Shown here piece by piece: positions 1 to 6,102 of a stretch of 12,103 nucleotides of DNA. The translations under genes and the position numbers were made by a program. This DNA comes from an uncultured Bdellovibrio sp. (GTDB lineage: Bacteria; Bdellovibrionota; Bdellovibrionia; Bdellovibrionales; Bdellovibrionaceae). The stretch spans positions 1-12,103 of the forward strand of contig NZ_CAMLDV010000109.1 in NCBI RefSeq assembly GCF_946478835.1, in the 5' to 3' direction. Numbering within the stretch: the first letter of the stretch is position 1; each line of letters begins with the position of its first letter. The notes below the pieces were generated by a model. That model searched no databases. It saw nothing but the letters and a program-made list of their open reading frames with translations, and was not told the origin of the DNA.

Positions 1-509
1 CCGCGAGGAACACGGCGCACTTGAATATCACGCACTCCACCACCACGGCGAACAAGTCCGAACGCCACTTCACGGTTGGAGATTTCAATTAGATAGTTTT
101 TCTGAGCTAAAATTTGTTTTTCGAATGTCGCGTAGTCTTTGACCTTCGCGCATTGAATTTGACCGATGATCTCAGTTCCCACAACTTCTGTTGTGATAGA
201 ACCCGATTCGCGAATCCATTTCGCCGACTTACAAACAGCCGCCACAATCGAAGTTTCTTCCACGGCCATTGGGATGACATAGTCTTTGCCATCAATGCGG
301 AAGTTCGTAGCAACGCCTAGAGGAAGTTGGAAGTAACCAATCACGTTTTCAATAAACTTTTCACCGAGAGCTGTGTCACGAAGACCGCCCTTAGCGATGT
401 AATCCACGTCTGAATCATGAAGTACGCCGACTTCCATCAGAGCTTTAAGTCTTTCCTCGCGGGAAAGTTTTGAGAAACCTTTGAAGATGTCATGGAGTTG
501 TTTTGTCAT
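1..509 (-). CDS. mvaA: Hydroxymethylglutaryl-CoA reductase, class II (3' part missing)
   Basis: This is the N-terminal 169 residues of a class II HMG-CoA reductase, the NAD(P)H-dependent enzyme that interconverts HMG-CoA and mevalonate; the rest lies beyond base 1. Visible family motifs are ENVIG at residues 54–58, the G-x-A-x-N-F-x-I-D-G stretch near 65–74, and IPMAVEETS at 79–87, whose Glu pair holds the catalytic glutamate; a polar Gly-rich run (RRGGG) sits at 154–158. The start is ATG 509–507, which shares ATGA with the fni stop, with AGAGGGT (516–522) as ribosome binding site inside the end of fni. The overlap suggests translational coupling, and both enzymes act in the mevalonate route to isoprenoids, so a biosynthetic role is more likely than mevalonate catabolism. 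Family assignment is secure from the motifs; the catalytic Lys, Asp and His are off the window. Confidence 0.92.
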   Translation of the reverse strand, partial: MTKQLHDIFKGFSKLSREERLKALMEVGVLHDSDVDYIAKGGLRDTALGEKFIENVIGYFQLPLGVATNFRIDGKDYVIPMAVEETSIVAAVCKSAKWIRESGSITTEVVGTEIIGQIQCAKVKDYATFEKQILAQKNYLIEISNREVAFGLVRRGGGVRDIQVRRVPR

Positions 510-1549
510 TGTGTCACCCTCTTCGTCTGAAGGTCTTTCAGAGTTCTTGAACCGGTACAGAACATCGTGATCTTCAGTTCAAGTTCGAGTTTATTAAGAA
601 GCTCTTCCAGAGCTCCGTCCCCATTTAAAGCTGCTTCCAGGAATGGTTTTGCCACTCCGACCTTCGCAGCACCCAAGGCACATAACTTACCAATTTCTAG
701 ACCATTTCTTACGCCGCCAGAAGCCCAGATTTCAAAAGGCACACGAGCTTCCTTCGCATTGAGCATTGATTGCACAGTGCTGATACCCCAATTCGAAAAA
801 GTCTGAGCGACTTTGTAAAGCATCTCAGATTCTTGCGAACGATAGCCTTCTACACGGCCCCAGTGCGTTCCACCTTTGCCACTCACATCGACAGCAAAAA
901 TTCCTGTGCCCTCAAGTCGTTTCAGAGTTTCTTTTGAAAACCCGCAACCGACTTCTTTCACGATAACAGGAACATTCACCATCTTCACAAGATTCTCAAT
1001 GGCGTTAAGGCCATTTTTGAAGTCGCGAGTTCCCTCAGGTTGCAAAGCTTCCTGCAAGGGATTGAGATGAATAAACAATGCCACAGCCTCTGTGGAGTCC
1101 ACAAGTCTGCGCACTTTATCAATCGGAGATTTAATCAGCTGAGCGATTCCAATATTTCCAAGAAGTTTGGCTTTCGGCGCTTGTTTACGCACACGAGCCC
1201 ATTCCTCGGCAGCATTGGAATCCTCCAGCTCACGACGTTGCGACCCCACGCCCATTAAAATCTGGCGACGGTCACTGAGTCTGGCTAAAGCTTCGTTGAT
1301 TTCGCGGCCCTTCTCGTGGCCCGCAGTCATAGAGGAAATAAAGATCGGAGAAGAAAGAGGAATTGCATCCCCGTTAAAAACAAAAGAGGTCGAAATATCG
1401 ACCTCTTTAAAATCCATTTCAGGCAGAGCCTCATGAATCAATTCGATCGAGTCTAATCCATTTTGTCCATCGGTCTGAGACCTTGGATCCAGCGCGATTC
1501 TAATATGATCGCGCTTTCTTTGTTCAAACTGGGAGTTAGACTCGTTCAT
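506..1549 (-). CDS. fni: Isopentenyl-diphosphate delta-isomerase, type 2
   Basis: FMN-dependent type 2 isomerase converting isopentenyl diphosphate to dimethylallyl diphosphate, a cytosolic TIM-barrel enzyme. The 347 residues carry the family motifs in order: RKRDHI (11–16), ISSMTAG (71–77), GSQR (102–105), GN (131–132), HLNPLQE (161–167), KEVGCG (198–203), SGKGGT (223–228) and ASGGVRNG (276–283). The length is normal for the family. An upstream in-frame ATG at 1564 exists, but ATG 1549 is preferred because AAGGAG (1556–1561) sits six bases before it and the protein then begins near the conserved RKRDHI. The gene lies 28 bases after rplT and overlaps mvaA by four bases, so the four minus-strand genes look cotranscribed. 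The usual MTGG motif reads MTAG here, a mild departure. Identity is secure. Confidence 0.95.
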   Translation of the reverse strand: MNESNSQFEQRKRDHIRIALDPRSQTDGQNGLDSIELIHEALPEMDFKEVDISTSFVFNGDAIPLSSPIFISSMTAGHEKGREINEALARLSDRRQILMGVGSQRRELEDSNAAEEWARVRKQAPKAKLLGNIGIAQLIKSPIDKVRRLVDSTEAVALFIHLNPLQEALQPEGTRDFKNGLNAIENLVKMVNVPVIVKEVGCGFSKETLKRLEGTGIFAVDVSGKGGTHWGRVEGYRSQESEMLYKVAQTFSNWGISTVQSMLNAKEARVPFEIWASGGVRNGLEIGKLCALGAAKVGVAKPFLEAALNGDGALEELLNKLELELKITMFCTGSRTLKDLQTKRVTQ

Positions 1550-1577
1550 GGGCTGCTCCTTCAAACAGAGCTTCAGC

Positions 1578-1925
1578 CTACGCTAAAGCGTGTTTGCAAA
1601 GTGCAGTGAATGCCGCTGCGTCGTTGATAGCAAGGTCAGCCAAGATTTTACGATCTACTTGGATGCCAGCTTTAATCAAGCCACCGATCAAACGAGAATA
1701 TGTAGTTCCGTTCAAGCGAGCTGCTGCATTGATACGTTGGTTCCACAAAGTGCGGAAGTTACGTTTGTTAACTTTACGGTCGCGGTAAGCATACGCCATA
1801 CCACGGTCGTTTTTCTCTACCGCGTGGATGTACGCGCGAGAACCAGCGCTGTAGTAACCTTTTGCTCTTTTAAGAACTTTTTTGTGACGAGCACGATTTG
1901 TTTTACCAGATTTTACACGAGCCAT
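1578..1925 (-). CDS. rplT: 50S ribosomal protein L20
   Basis: Ribosomal protein L20 of the large subunit, an early assembly protein that binds 23S rRNA; in several bacteria it also represses its own operon by binding the mRNA. The 115-residue product starts MARVKSG, has the basic N-terminal arm ([15 protein letters not shown]) and the conserved core [14 protein letters not shown] and [12 protein letters not shown], ending at normal length. An in-frame ATG at 1937 would add four residues, but MARVK is the family start and the GAGGT at 1931–1935 serves as its binding site. It follows rpmI after 70 bases and precedes fni by 28 bases. Identity is essentially certain. Confidence 0.98.
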   Translation of the reverse strand: MARVKSGKTNRARHKKVLKRAKGYYSAGSRAYIHAVEKNDRGMAYAYRDRKVNKRNFRTLWNQRINAAARLNGTTYSRLIGGLIKAGIQVDRKILADLAINDAAAFTALCKHALA

Positions 1926-1995
1926 TTTAAACCTCATTACGCCACGGACTTAGCCGGGCAACAGAAAAGACAATTAATTTTTTAAACTTATAAAA

Positions 1996-2187
1996 TTAGA
2001 ATACTAGGCAACGACGAACTTGAAGCATGTTCGCGTCTTCAACGTATGATGTTTTACCTAGTTGTCTTTTCGTCTTAGAGCTCATGTGAGAGTTCAAGTG
2101 ACGCATGCGAGTGCTTTTCTTTTTAACTTTACCGCTTGAAAGAACTTTCAAACGTTTTTTAGCGCCTGAGTGTGTGCGCATTTTCAT
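1996..2187 (-). CDS. rpmI: 50S ribosomal protein L35
   Basis: Ribosomal protein L35 of the large subunit, 63 residues, very basic. It opens MKMRTHSGAKKRLKV, matching the family pattern MPKMKTHSGAKKRF, and continues with the conserved RMRHLNSHMSSKTKRQL segment. ATG 2187 is chosen over the ATG at 2202 because GGAAGG (2195–2200) is placed seven bases before it and the family N-terminus begins there. It is the first gene of the minus-strand group rpmI–rplT–fni–mvaA. The usual upstream partner infC is not present: the next gene, at 2493, runs the other way. The transcript must therefore start in 2188–2492. Confidence 0.97.
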   Translation of the reverse strand: MKMRTHSGAKKRLKVLSSGKVKKKSTRMRHLNSHMSSKTKRQLGKTSYVEDANMLQVRRCLVF

Positions 2188-2201
2188 AGTAATACCTTCC
2201 A

Positions 2202-2228
2202 CCGATAAGGCGTCTCTCCCGATAGGGA
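2202..2228 (-). promoter_or_regulatory. rpmI leader with tandem CC(T)TATCGG repeats, possible L20/L35 autoregulatory element
   Basis: Read on the minus strand, just upstream of the rpmI ribosome binding site, two related units occur: CCCTATCGG (2219–2227) and CCTTATCGG (2202–2210). The first folds as TCCC-TATC-GGGA (2217–2228), a 4-bp stem with a four-base loop; the second can form a smaller similar hairpin. L20 is known to repress rpmI–rplT translation in other bacteria through mRNA structures, so a leader at this spot is plausible. The link is inference; the stems are short and could be chance. Confidence 0.3.
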
Positions 2229-2273
2229 CAGCTCTTAACCATTGCCTTAGACAGTCATAATTACGGACTCATC

Positions 2274-2302
2274 GTTTTAGGTCGATTGACAGGTAAAAGC
2301 AA
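2274..2302 (-). promoter_or_regulatory. Weak candidate promoter for the rpmI operon
   Basis: On the minus strand TTGCTT (2297–2302) and TAAAAC (2274–2279) are spaced by 17 bases and match the sigma-70 boxes at three and four of six positions. Transcription from here would give a leader of about 80 bases that includes the tandem repeats. It is one of several weak possibilities in an AT-rich region. Confidence 0.25.
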
Positions 2303-2318
2303 GCTTTTTTAGGGGGTT

Positions 2319-2339
2319 AGAAGAGTTTCAGCCTCTTCT
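2319..2339. repeat. Perfect 7-bp inverted repeat with 7-base loop
   Basis: AGAAGAG (2319–2325) and CTCTTCT (2333–2339) are exact reverse complements around the loop TTTCAGC. No T-run follows on either strand, so it is not a standard intrinsic terminator. It lies between the two divergent genes and could be a regulatory site. Confidence 0.4.
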
Positions 2340-2383
2340 GGGTTCACCCTTGTAAATCGAACATTCTTATCTAATTTCAATAA

Positions 2384-2411
2384 TTTAAGGAACATTATCG
2401 TTATTTATAAC
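2384..2411 (+). promoter_or_regulatory. Candidate promoter of the secreted-protein gene
   Basis: TTTAAG (2384–2389) and TATAAC (2406–2411) are spaced by 16 bases; the -10 box matches the sigma-70 consensus at five of six positions, the -35 box at three. It sits about 80 bases before the ATG at 2493 and its -10 box lies within the CGTTAT/ATAACG palindrome. Confidence 0.35.
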
Positions 2412-2412
2412 G
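2399..2412. promoter_or_regulatory. Operator-like palindrome CGTTAT-TT-ATAACG
   Basis: Two exact 6-bp arms flank a two-base centre. The spacing is too tight for an RNA hairpin, which favours a dimeric protein site on DNA, and it overlaps the best -10 candidate for the downstream gene. No matching regulator is visible in the window. Confidence 0.35.
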
Positions 2413-2492
2413 TCTTTACTCCAGTTCTTTGGTAGAAGCGCCTTGCCTAAAAATAAGGCTATTTACCCCTTCCAAAATCAGGAGTTTCTCAT

Positions 2493-3029
2493 ATGTATAA
2501 GATCTTTGGCCTCGTCCTTTCTCTTTTTGTCACTCTTTCCGCGCATGCCGATGACGTTCGCGACTTTCAAAAAGTAAACAGCAATAAAGCTATCGTCAGC
2601 ATCGAAACGGAGGACAAAGATGGAACGCAAGCCGCGGCCTATCTTGATGGCGCTGAAAACCCTCAGTTCATCAATATGCTTTTAGATGATTCGCAATCAC
2701 GCTTGAGTTTGCTTAAACAAACCTTGGAAATGGAACACTGTCAGAAAATCAGTGCCACTCCTGATGGATGGATTGATGGTTGCGGCGCTGTTGAGGCGAC
2801 AGAGATCATCCGCACTTCTTTTGGCCGTGGAGGTTGGATGGAAGGCGCTTCCGGTTACACTTTCTTTGTGGGCTTCCGCTCTGCAGGCACGGGGCACTAC
2901 TTTGAATCCACACATATGGTGACATTCACAGAGCACGTCGTTGCTAATACGGATGCAAATATGAAGTATCTTGGCTCTGTGACAAAAACATTGGAGCTAG
3001 GAAAGATCGTCAAGCTTCCTGTTCAATAG
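2493..3029 (+). CDS. Small secreted protein of unknown function
   Basis: I do not recognise this 178-residue protein. It begins with a clear Sec signal peptide (YK followed by a hydrophobic run to residue 17, cleavage likely after AHA at 17–19), so the mature protein of about 159 residues is periplasmic or secreted. Two cysteines (83 and 97) could form a disulfide across a short loop. The middle (GGWMEGASGYTFFVGF, near 112–127) is Gly- and aromatic-rich, as in a beta-structured domain, and no membrane segment follows the signal. The start has AGGAG (2480–2484) eight bases upstream. The hydrolase gene follows closely on the same strand, so the two may be cotranscribed. The reading frame is convincing; function is unknown. 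Confidence 0.85.
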   Translation: MYKIFGLVLSLFVTLSAHADDVRDFQKVNSNKAIVSIETEDKDGTQAAAYLDGAENPQFINMLLDDSQSRLSLLKQTLEMEHCQKISATPDGWIDGCGAVEATEIIRTSFGRGGWMEGASGYTFFVGFRSAGTGHYFESTHMVTFTEHVVANTDANMKYLGSVTKTLELGKIVKLPVQ

Positions 3030-3068
3030 TGTTTGATAGATCTCGGTGAAGATGCCAGACTTTTCTTC

Positions 3069-4100
3069 ATGAAAACAACAGAGATCTTAAAAAATTTCCG
3101 CGCTTATGATGTCGAGCACTTTCAAATTGAAACTCTGAAAATTGAAAGTGCTCTTCTTAAAAACAATCCTTTAAAAGATCCAACAACTCGCTACAACGCT
3201 CTTTTAATTCCTCGCTCGGAAGGACCATGGCCTGTTGTCGTTGTGCTCAGTGGTTTCACTGGCAATGCGCCTTATTATTTTAATCCCAAATTTCATGAAC
3301 AAAATGCGATTCAAGTGATCGATCAATGTTTTGGTCGCGGCGAAGCGCCGGAAGCTTTGTATGTTTTCGTCGATGCTTTGACGTCCTGGGGTGGCTCTCA
3401 GTTTATCAATTCAGCAGCAACTGGAAATTATGAAGATTATATTATGCAAGAGCTGATTCCTGCCGTGAAAGAGCACTACCCTGTTTCGCACAAAGTGAAT
3501 GACTGGTGCGTGACCGGAGGCTCTAGCGGAGGTTACGGTTCTTTGCATTTAGGTTCGAAATATCCTGAAGTGTTTGGTTACGTCGGCGCTATTGCTCCGG
3601 ATTCTTTCTTTGAAGCCAGTCTTTTGCCGGAACTTTATCATGCGCTTCCTTTGTGGGAAAAATATAAAGAGTCAGGTCTTCGTGCCCTTGAAGAACTCCG
3701 TAATGGTAAATTGATGAAGATGCGCAACTGGCACACCATCGTGAATGCGTTTGGCATGGCCGCTTGTTATTCAGCGAAAGGCACTCACGGTGATTTTGAA
3801 TTTCCTATCGACACGCATACGGGAGAAAAAATTCCTGGCATCTGGAAAAACTGGCTTGCGAAAGATCCTCTGCACTTTTTGCCCGAACGAATTAGCAATT
3901 TAAAAAAACTTTCGGGGATTTATTTAGATTGTGGATCTAAAGATAATTTCCATCTGCAATATGGATCTCGTCAAATTTCAAAAATGCTGAAATCACATCA
4001 AGTTCATCATGAATATGTCGAGTTTGACGGAAATCACTTTGATATTGGCGAACGTCGTCCTGAAGTTTGGAAGTGGCTCACTTCACAGTGGAGAAGTTAA
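3069..4100 (+). CDS. Alpha/beta-hydrolase-fold esterase (putative esterase, EsteraseD-like)
   Basis: A 343-residue alpha/beta hydrolase of the putative-esterase (esterase D-like) type, with no signal peptide, so probably cytoplasmic. The strand VVVVLSGFTGN near 56–66 leads to the oxyanion region; the nucleophile elbow is TGGSSGGYG, Ser153 being the G-x-S-x-G serine. The likely Asp is 292 in DCGSKDN and the His is 323 in DGNHFD, in the expected order. Substrate cannot be read from sequence; acyl esters or short peptides are both possible. Start choice is uncertain: ATG 3069 lacks a good ribosome binding site, and a TTG at 3033, four bases after the preceding gene, would add 12 residues. The stop lies 17 bases from that of the convergent gene. 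Fold assignment is firm, function general. Confidence 0.82.
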   Translation: MKTTEILKNFRAYDVEHFQIETLKIESALLKNNPLKDPTTRYNALLIPRSEGPWPVVVVLSGFTGNAPYYFNPKFHEQNAIQVIDQCFGRGEAPEALYVFVDALTSWGGSQFINSAATGNYEDYIMQELIPAVKEHYPVSHKVNDWCVTGGSSGGYGSLHLGSKYPEVFGYVGAIAPDSFFEASLLPELYHALPLWEKYKESGLRALEELRNGKLMKMRNWHTIVNAFGMAACYSAKGTHGDFEFPIDTHTGEKIPGIWKNWLAKDPLHFLPERISNLKKLSGIYLDCGSKDNFHLQYGSRQISKMLKSHQVHHEYVEFDGNHFDIGERRPEVWKWLTSQWRS

Positions 4101-4117
4101 GAATTTCGAACCACTGA

Positions 4118-4594
4118 CTATCTTGTTCCCGTGGCTCTGGTAATCGGTGCTGGAGCCGGCATTTGAATTTCGGGAAGACGCCCGCATTTTCCCGTTAAAA
4201 GGCCCGTGCACACAAGTCCCACATGAATTGTCTTAACTAAAACCGAAGGACCTGCGACTTCTTTATAAGCTGTCATCTTGCGAATTTTCTCCGCAAGATC
4301 TTCATCGGAAAGACGACGCGGATCGAACTCCATTTTTAGAAGTCCTTTTTCTTTGAGCTTTGCAAGTTCTCTGCGGATGTTTCTAAAAATCGGCTCCATA
4401 TCAGAGCGGTATTTTTGATCGGCTTTTAAAAATTCATTCAAGGCCTCGACAAGAGCATCGAGATCTCTTTCATCAATCGTCTGGACGGAAGATTCAAGTT
4501 CTGTTTTGTACTTTGTATCTAAAGGAGTTCCCGTTGTGGCAAACACACAAGAAGATGACGCCAAGATAAGACTGAGGAGAATGAACGAACGCAT
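4118..4594 (-). CDS. Small exported helical protein of unknown function
   Basis: This 158-residue protein is not recognised. It has an N-terminal signal peptide (MRSF then a hydrophobic run) with a probable signal peptidase I site after VFA at 17–19; the Cys at 16 follows SSS, a poor lipobox, so a lipoprotein is less likely. The body (about 25–115) is charged and predicted helical, with many Glu, Lys and Arg, and the tail is Pro-rich (MPAPAP, 145–150). Two further cysteines sit at 129 and 137. The start has AAGAGGT ten bases upstream, inside one arm of a 9-bp inverted repeat. It is divergent from the proton-channel operon and convergent with the esterase. An envelope role is likely; function is unknown. 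Confidence 0.78.
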   Translation of the reverse strand: MRSFILLSLILASSSCVFATTGTPLDTKYKTELESSVQTIDERDLDALVEALNEFLKADQKYRSDMEPIFRNIRRELAKLKEKGLLKMEFDPRRLSDEDLAEKIRKMTAYKEVAGPSVLVKTIHVGLVCTGLLTGKCGRLPEIQMPAPAPITRATGTR

Positions 4595-4602
4595 GCGCTG
4601 CT

Positions 4603-4652
4603 AAACCTCTTAGTGATTGTAACAAAATCACCTTCCTAAAGAAAAGAGGTTT
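4603..4652 (-). promoter_or_regulatory. Nested inverted repeat covering the ribosome binding site of the exported helical protein
   Basis: Outer arms AAACCTCTT (4603–4611) and AAGAGGTTT (4644–4652) are perfect 9-bp reverse complements; inside, GTGATT (4613–4618) and AATCAC (4626–4631) form a second 6-bp pair with a 7-base loop. On the minus strand the inner-most arm to the gene is the AAGAGGT ribosome binding site. If transcribed it would be hidden in a stem; however, TACAAT on the minus strand (4616–4621) could be a -10 box, in which case the repeat would be a DNA operator. Confidence 0.45.
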
Positions 4653-4671
4653 TGAAGTGAAAGACGCCAAT

Positions 4672-4700
4672 TTGCGGCACCTATCTGAATCATTTATATC
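4672..4700 (+). promoter_or_regulatory. Weak candidate promoter of the proton-channel operon
   Basis: TTGCGG (4672–4677) and TATATC (4695–4700) are separated by 17 bases and match the sigma-70 boxes at three and four of six positions. Use of this site would give a leader of roughly 230 bases including all the inverted repeats on that side. Confidence 0.25.
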
Positions 4701-4863
4701 AAAATGGTCATCTTGAGGTTTTCCGCTGTCTTTTAAATTTCCATATCAGGGATAGAGTATTGAAAGTTCTTAGAAAAACTTCGCGTCTCTATTCGAAACA
4801 AAGGCTTCGCCGTGTTCCGAGGGCCCCTTTTTGTCACTTTTTAAATCTTAAAAGTTCGCCGGG

Positions 4864-4923
4864 CCAACGGTTCCCATACTCTGGCACCCCCCTTGCTCCT
4901 AAGACCGCAGGATTTACCGTTGG
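4864..4923 (+). promoter_or_regulatory. Long-range stem ending in the ribosome binding site of the operon's first gene
   Basis: CCAACGGT (4864–4871) is an exact reverse complement of ACCGTTGG (4916–4923), whose last two bases are the first two of the GGAGG ribosome binding site (4922–4926). The loop of 44 bases also contains GCTCC, which could pair with GGAG. A fold that hides or frees the binding site is possible; whether it forms is inference. Confidence 0.35.
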
Positions 4924-4934
4924 AGGATTATTAT

Positions 4935-5624
4935 ATGGAATTCCTATTGTCACTTGGTCGCGGATTTACTTCTGGCGATGCTATTTGGATGTGGGCGATT
5001 TTGGCAGCACAAGTTGTTTCAATCGCTATTATTGCGGAAAGAGCGTTTGCCCTTTTCGGTTCTCGTAAAACCAACCAAAAAGAGCTTTCTAAAGTTCTTG
5101 CCGAAGACATTCGTGCTGGAAACTTGGATAAAGCTTTGCGCAGATCTCTACAAATGGGCACGAAAGAACCATTGGGAGTTGTTGCTTCTGCAGGCATTCA
5201 AGCTGCAATGGATATGGGTGGTAAAGAAGAAATCCAACTTAAAATGGATGAAGTTCTTCTTGAAGAAAACTCTCGCGTTGAAAAGCGCATCGGTTTCCTT
5301 GCGATGTTTGCCAACGTAGCAACATTGTTGGGTCTATTAGGTACAATCACAGGTTTGATCCACTCTTTCGCGGGTATCTCGAATGCGAACCCTGCTGAAA
5401 AAGCGACGATCCTTTCTCAAGGTATTTCTCTTGCGATGAATACAACAGCTTACGGTTTGATCGTGGCAGTTCCTGCTTTGATCATGTATGCGGTTTTGCA
5501 AAACAGAGCATCTCGTTTGACTGACGACCTTAATAAAGGTGCTTTGAATTTGTTCATCCAATTGGGTTACCACTACGAGCCTGTAACTGCGAAAAAAGAA
5601 GTTCCTGCTAACGCTGGGAGATAA
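4935..5624 (+). CDS. MotA/TolQ/ExbB-family proton channel subunit (AglR-like)
   Basis: A 229-residue inner-membrane subunit of an ExbB/TolQ-type proton channel, which with ExbD/TolR partners turns proton flow into mechanical work. Three membrane segments are visible: about 16–38, 119–146 and 162–187. The second contains LLGLLGTITGLIHSF and the third ISLAMNTTAYGLIVAVP, the hallmark conserved stretches with channel-lining Thr residues; the long cytoplasmic loop lies between the first and second. ATG 4935 is chosen because GGAGG stands eight bases before it; an upstream TTG would add 14 poorly hydrophobic residues. It is the first gene of a seven-gene operon, two bases ahead of the first ExbD gene. 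With an AgmX/PglI-type partner downstream it resembles AglR of the Myxococcus gliding motor more than housekeeping TolQ, but which one it is orthologous to cannot be decided here. Confidence 0.94.
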   Translation: MEFLLSLGRGFTSGDAIWMWAILAAQVVSIAIIAERAFALFGSRKTNQKELSKVLAEDIRAGNLDKALRRSLQMGTKEPLGVVASAGIQAAMDMGGKEEIQLKMDEVLLEENSRVEKRIGFLAMFANVATLLGLLGTITGLIHSFAGISNANPAEKATILSQGISLAMNTTAYGLIVAVPALIMYAVLQNRASRLTDDLNKGALNLFIQLGYHYEPVTAKKEVPANAGR

Positions 5625-5626
5625 TC

Positions 5627-6097
5627 ATGGGCATGATGGGCGGCGCCGGTGATGGCGACAAAGATTTGAATTTTGAACTTAATATTCTACCGATCTTGGA
5701 TATCTTGTCGGTTCTGATCTGCTTCCTTCTGTTAACAGCAGTATGGATTCAAATCGGCACGATCGACACGCGCCAAGCAATCGGCGATAACTCTGTGGCT
5801 GGAGCTAAAAATCCTCCTTCCTTGTATATCACGGTAAACACACAAGGAGCTGTTCAACTGTCTTTGCGCGATCTTCCTGGTGCCAAAACCCATGAAGATA
5901 ATATTCAGGCTGCAGGCAAAGGTGTGAACTGGGCCGCGCTTGAACAAAAACTTCAAGCTCTTCGCGAAAAGTTTCCGGATCTTAAAACCGGCATCGTACG
6001 TCCTGAAGCAACCGCTTCTTACGGCGATGTGATTCGCATCATGGATAAACTTAAACAGTTTCAATTTGAGGGAGTGGGCTTGTCCCCTCTTGGGTAG
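5627..6097 (+). CDS. ExbD/TolR-family proton channel subunit, first copy
   Basis: A 156-residue ExbD/TolR subunit: short cytoplasmic N-terminus, one membrane helix (about 20–41) and a periplasmic domain. The helix begins NILPILDILSVL, placing the conserved proton-binding Asp at residue 25. The periplasmic part has the usual pattern of beta strands (LYITVNTQGAVQLSL) followed by a helix and the late segment TGIVRPEATASYGDVIRIMDKL, typical of the family. The start is two bases after the stop of the ExbB gene, with GGGAG at that gene's end as binding site. The periplasmic insert around GAKTHEDNIQAAGKGVN (residues about 85–101) is longer than in TolR. It is probably the partner of the preceding channel subunit, similar in layout to AglQ or AglS. 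Confidence 0.92.
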   Translation: MGMMGGAGDGDKDLNFELNILPILDILSVLICFLLLTAVWIQIGTIDTRQAIGDNSVAGAKNPPSLYITVNTQGAVQLSLRDLPGAKTHEDNIQAAGKGVNWAALEQKLQALREKFPDLKTGIVRPEATASYGDVIRIMDKLKQFQFEGVGLSPLG

Positions 6098-6102
6098 GAC
6101 TT

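Larger units (their letters stand above)
2188..2492. other. Divergent intergenic region between rpmI and the secreted-protein gene
   Basis: About 305 non-coding bases that must hold the promoters of both the rpmI operon (minus) and the gene at 2493 (plus). Reading along the plus strand it contains a repeat-bearing rpmI leader (2202–2228), an AAAAGC/GCTTTT palindrome (2295–2308), a perfect 7-bp inverted repeat (2319–2339), an AT-rich stretch, and an operator-like palindrome (2399–2412). No convincing open reading frame, tRNA or other RNA gene is visible. Promoter calls inside it are weak matches made by eye. Confidence 0.75.
4595..4934. other. Divergent leader region before the proton-channel operon
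   Basis: About 340 bases with no convincing gene; overlapping frames here are shadows. It should hold promoters for the exported helical protein (minus) and the seven-gene operon (plus). It contains a nested inverted repeat (4603–4652), a weak plus-strand promoter candidate (4672–4700), a hairpin with ACTTTT/AAAAGT arms (4836–4855) enclosed by GGCCC/GGGCC (4822–4826 and 4861–4865), and a long-range 8-bp inverted repeat ending at the ribosome binding site (4864–4923). The length and structure suggest a structured 5' leader rather than a simple promoter. Confidence 0.7.

Noticed and set aside
2286..2314. TTGACA on the plus strand as a -35 box
   Set aside because: Seventeen bases downstream stands TTAGGG, a poor -10 box; no better -10 at usual spacing.
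2319..2339. Intrinsic terminator
   Set aside because: The stem is perfect but no T-run follows on either strand and no gene ends nearby.
3033..3068. TTG 3033 as the certain esterase start
   Set aside because: No ribosome binding site, and the extra 12 residues match nothing recognisable; kept only as an alternative.
4101..4117. Bidirectional terminator between the convergent genes
   Set aside because: Only 17 bases lie between the stops and no stem with a T-run is seen.
4760..5068. 102-residue plus-strand frame across the leader into the ExbB gene
   Set aside because: Starts with TTG, has no family resemblance and reads out of frame through a clear membrane protein.
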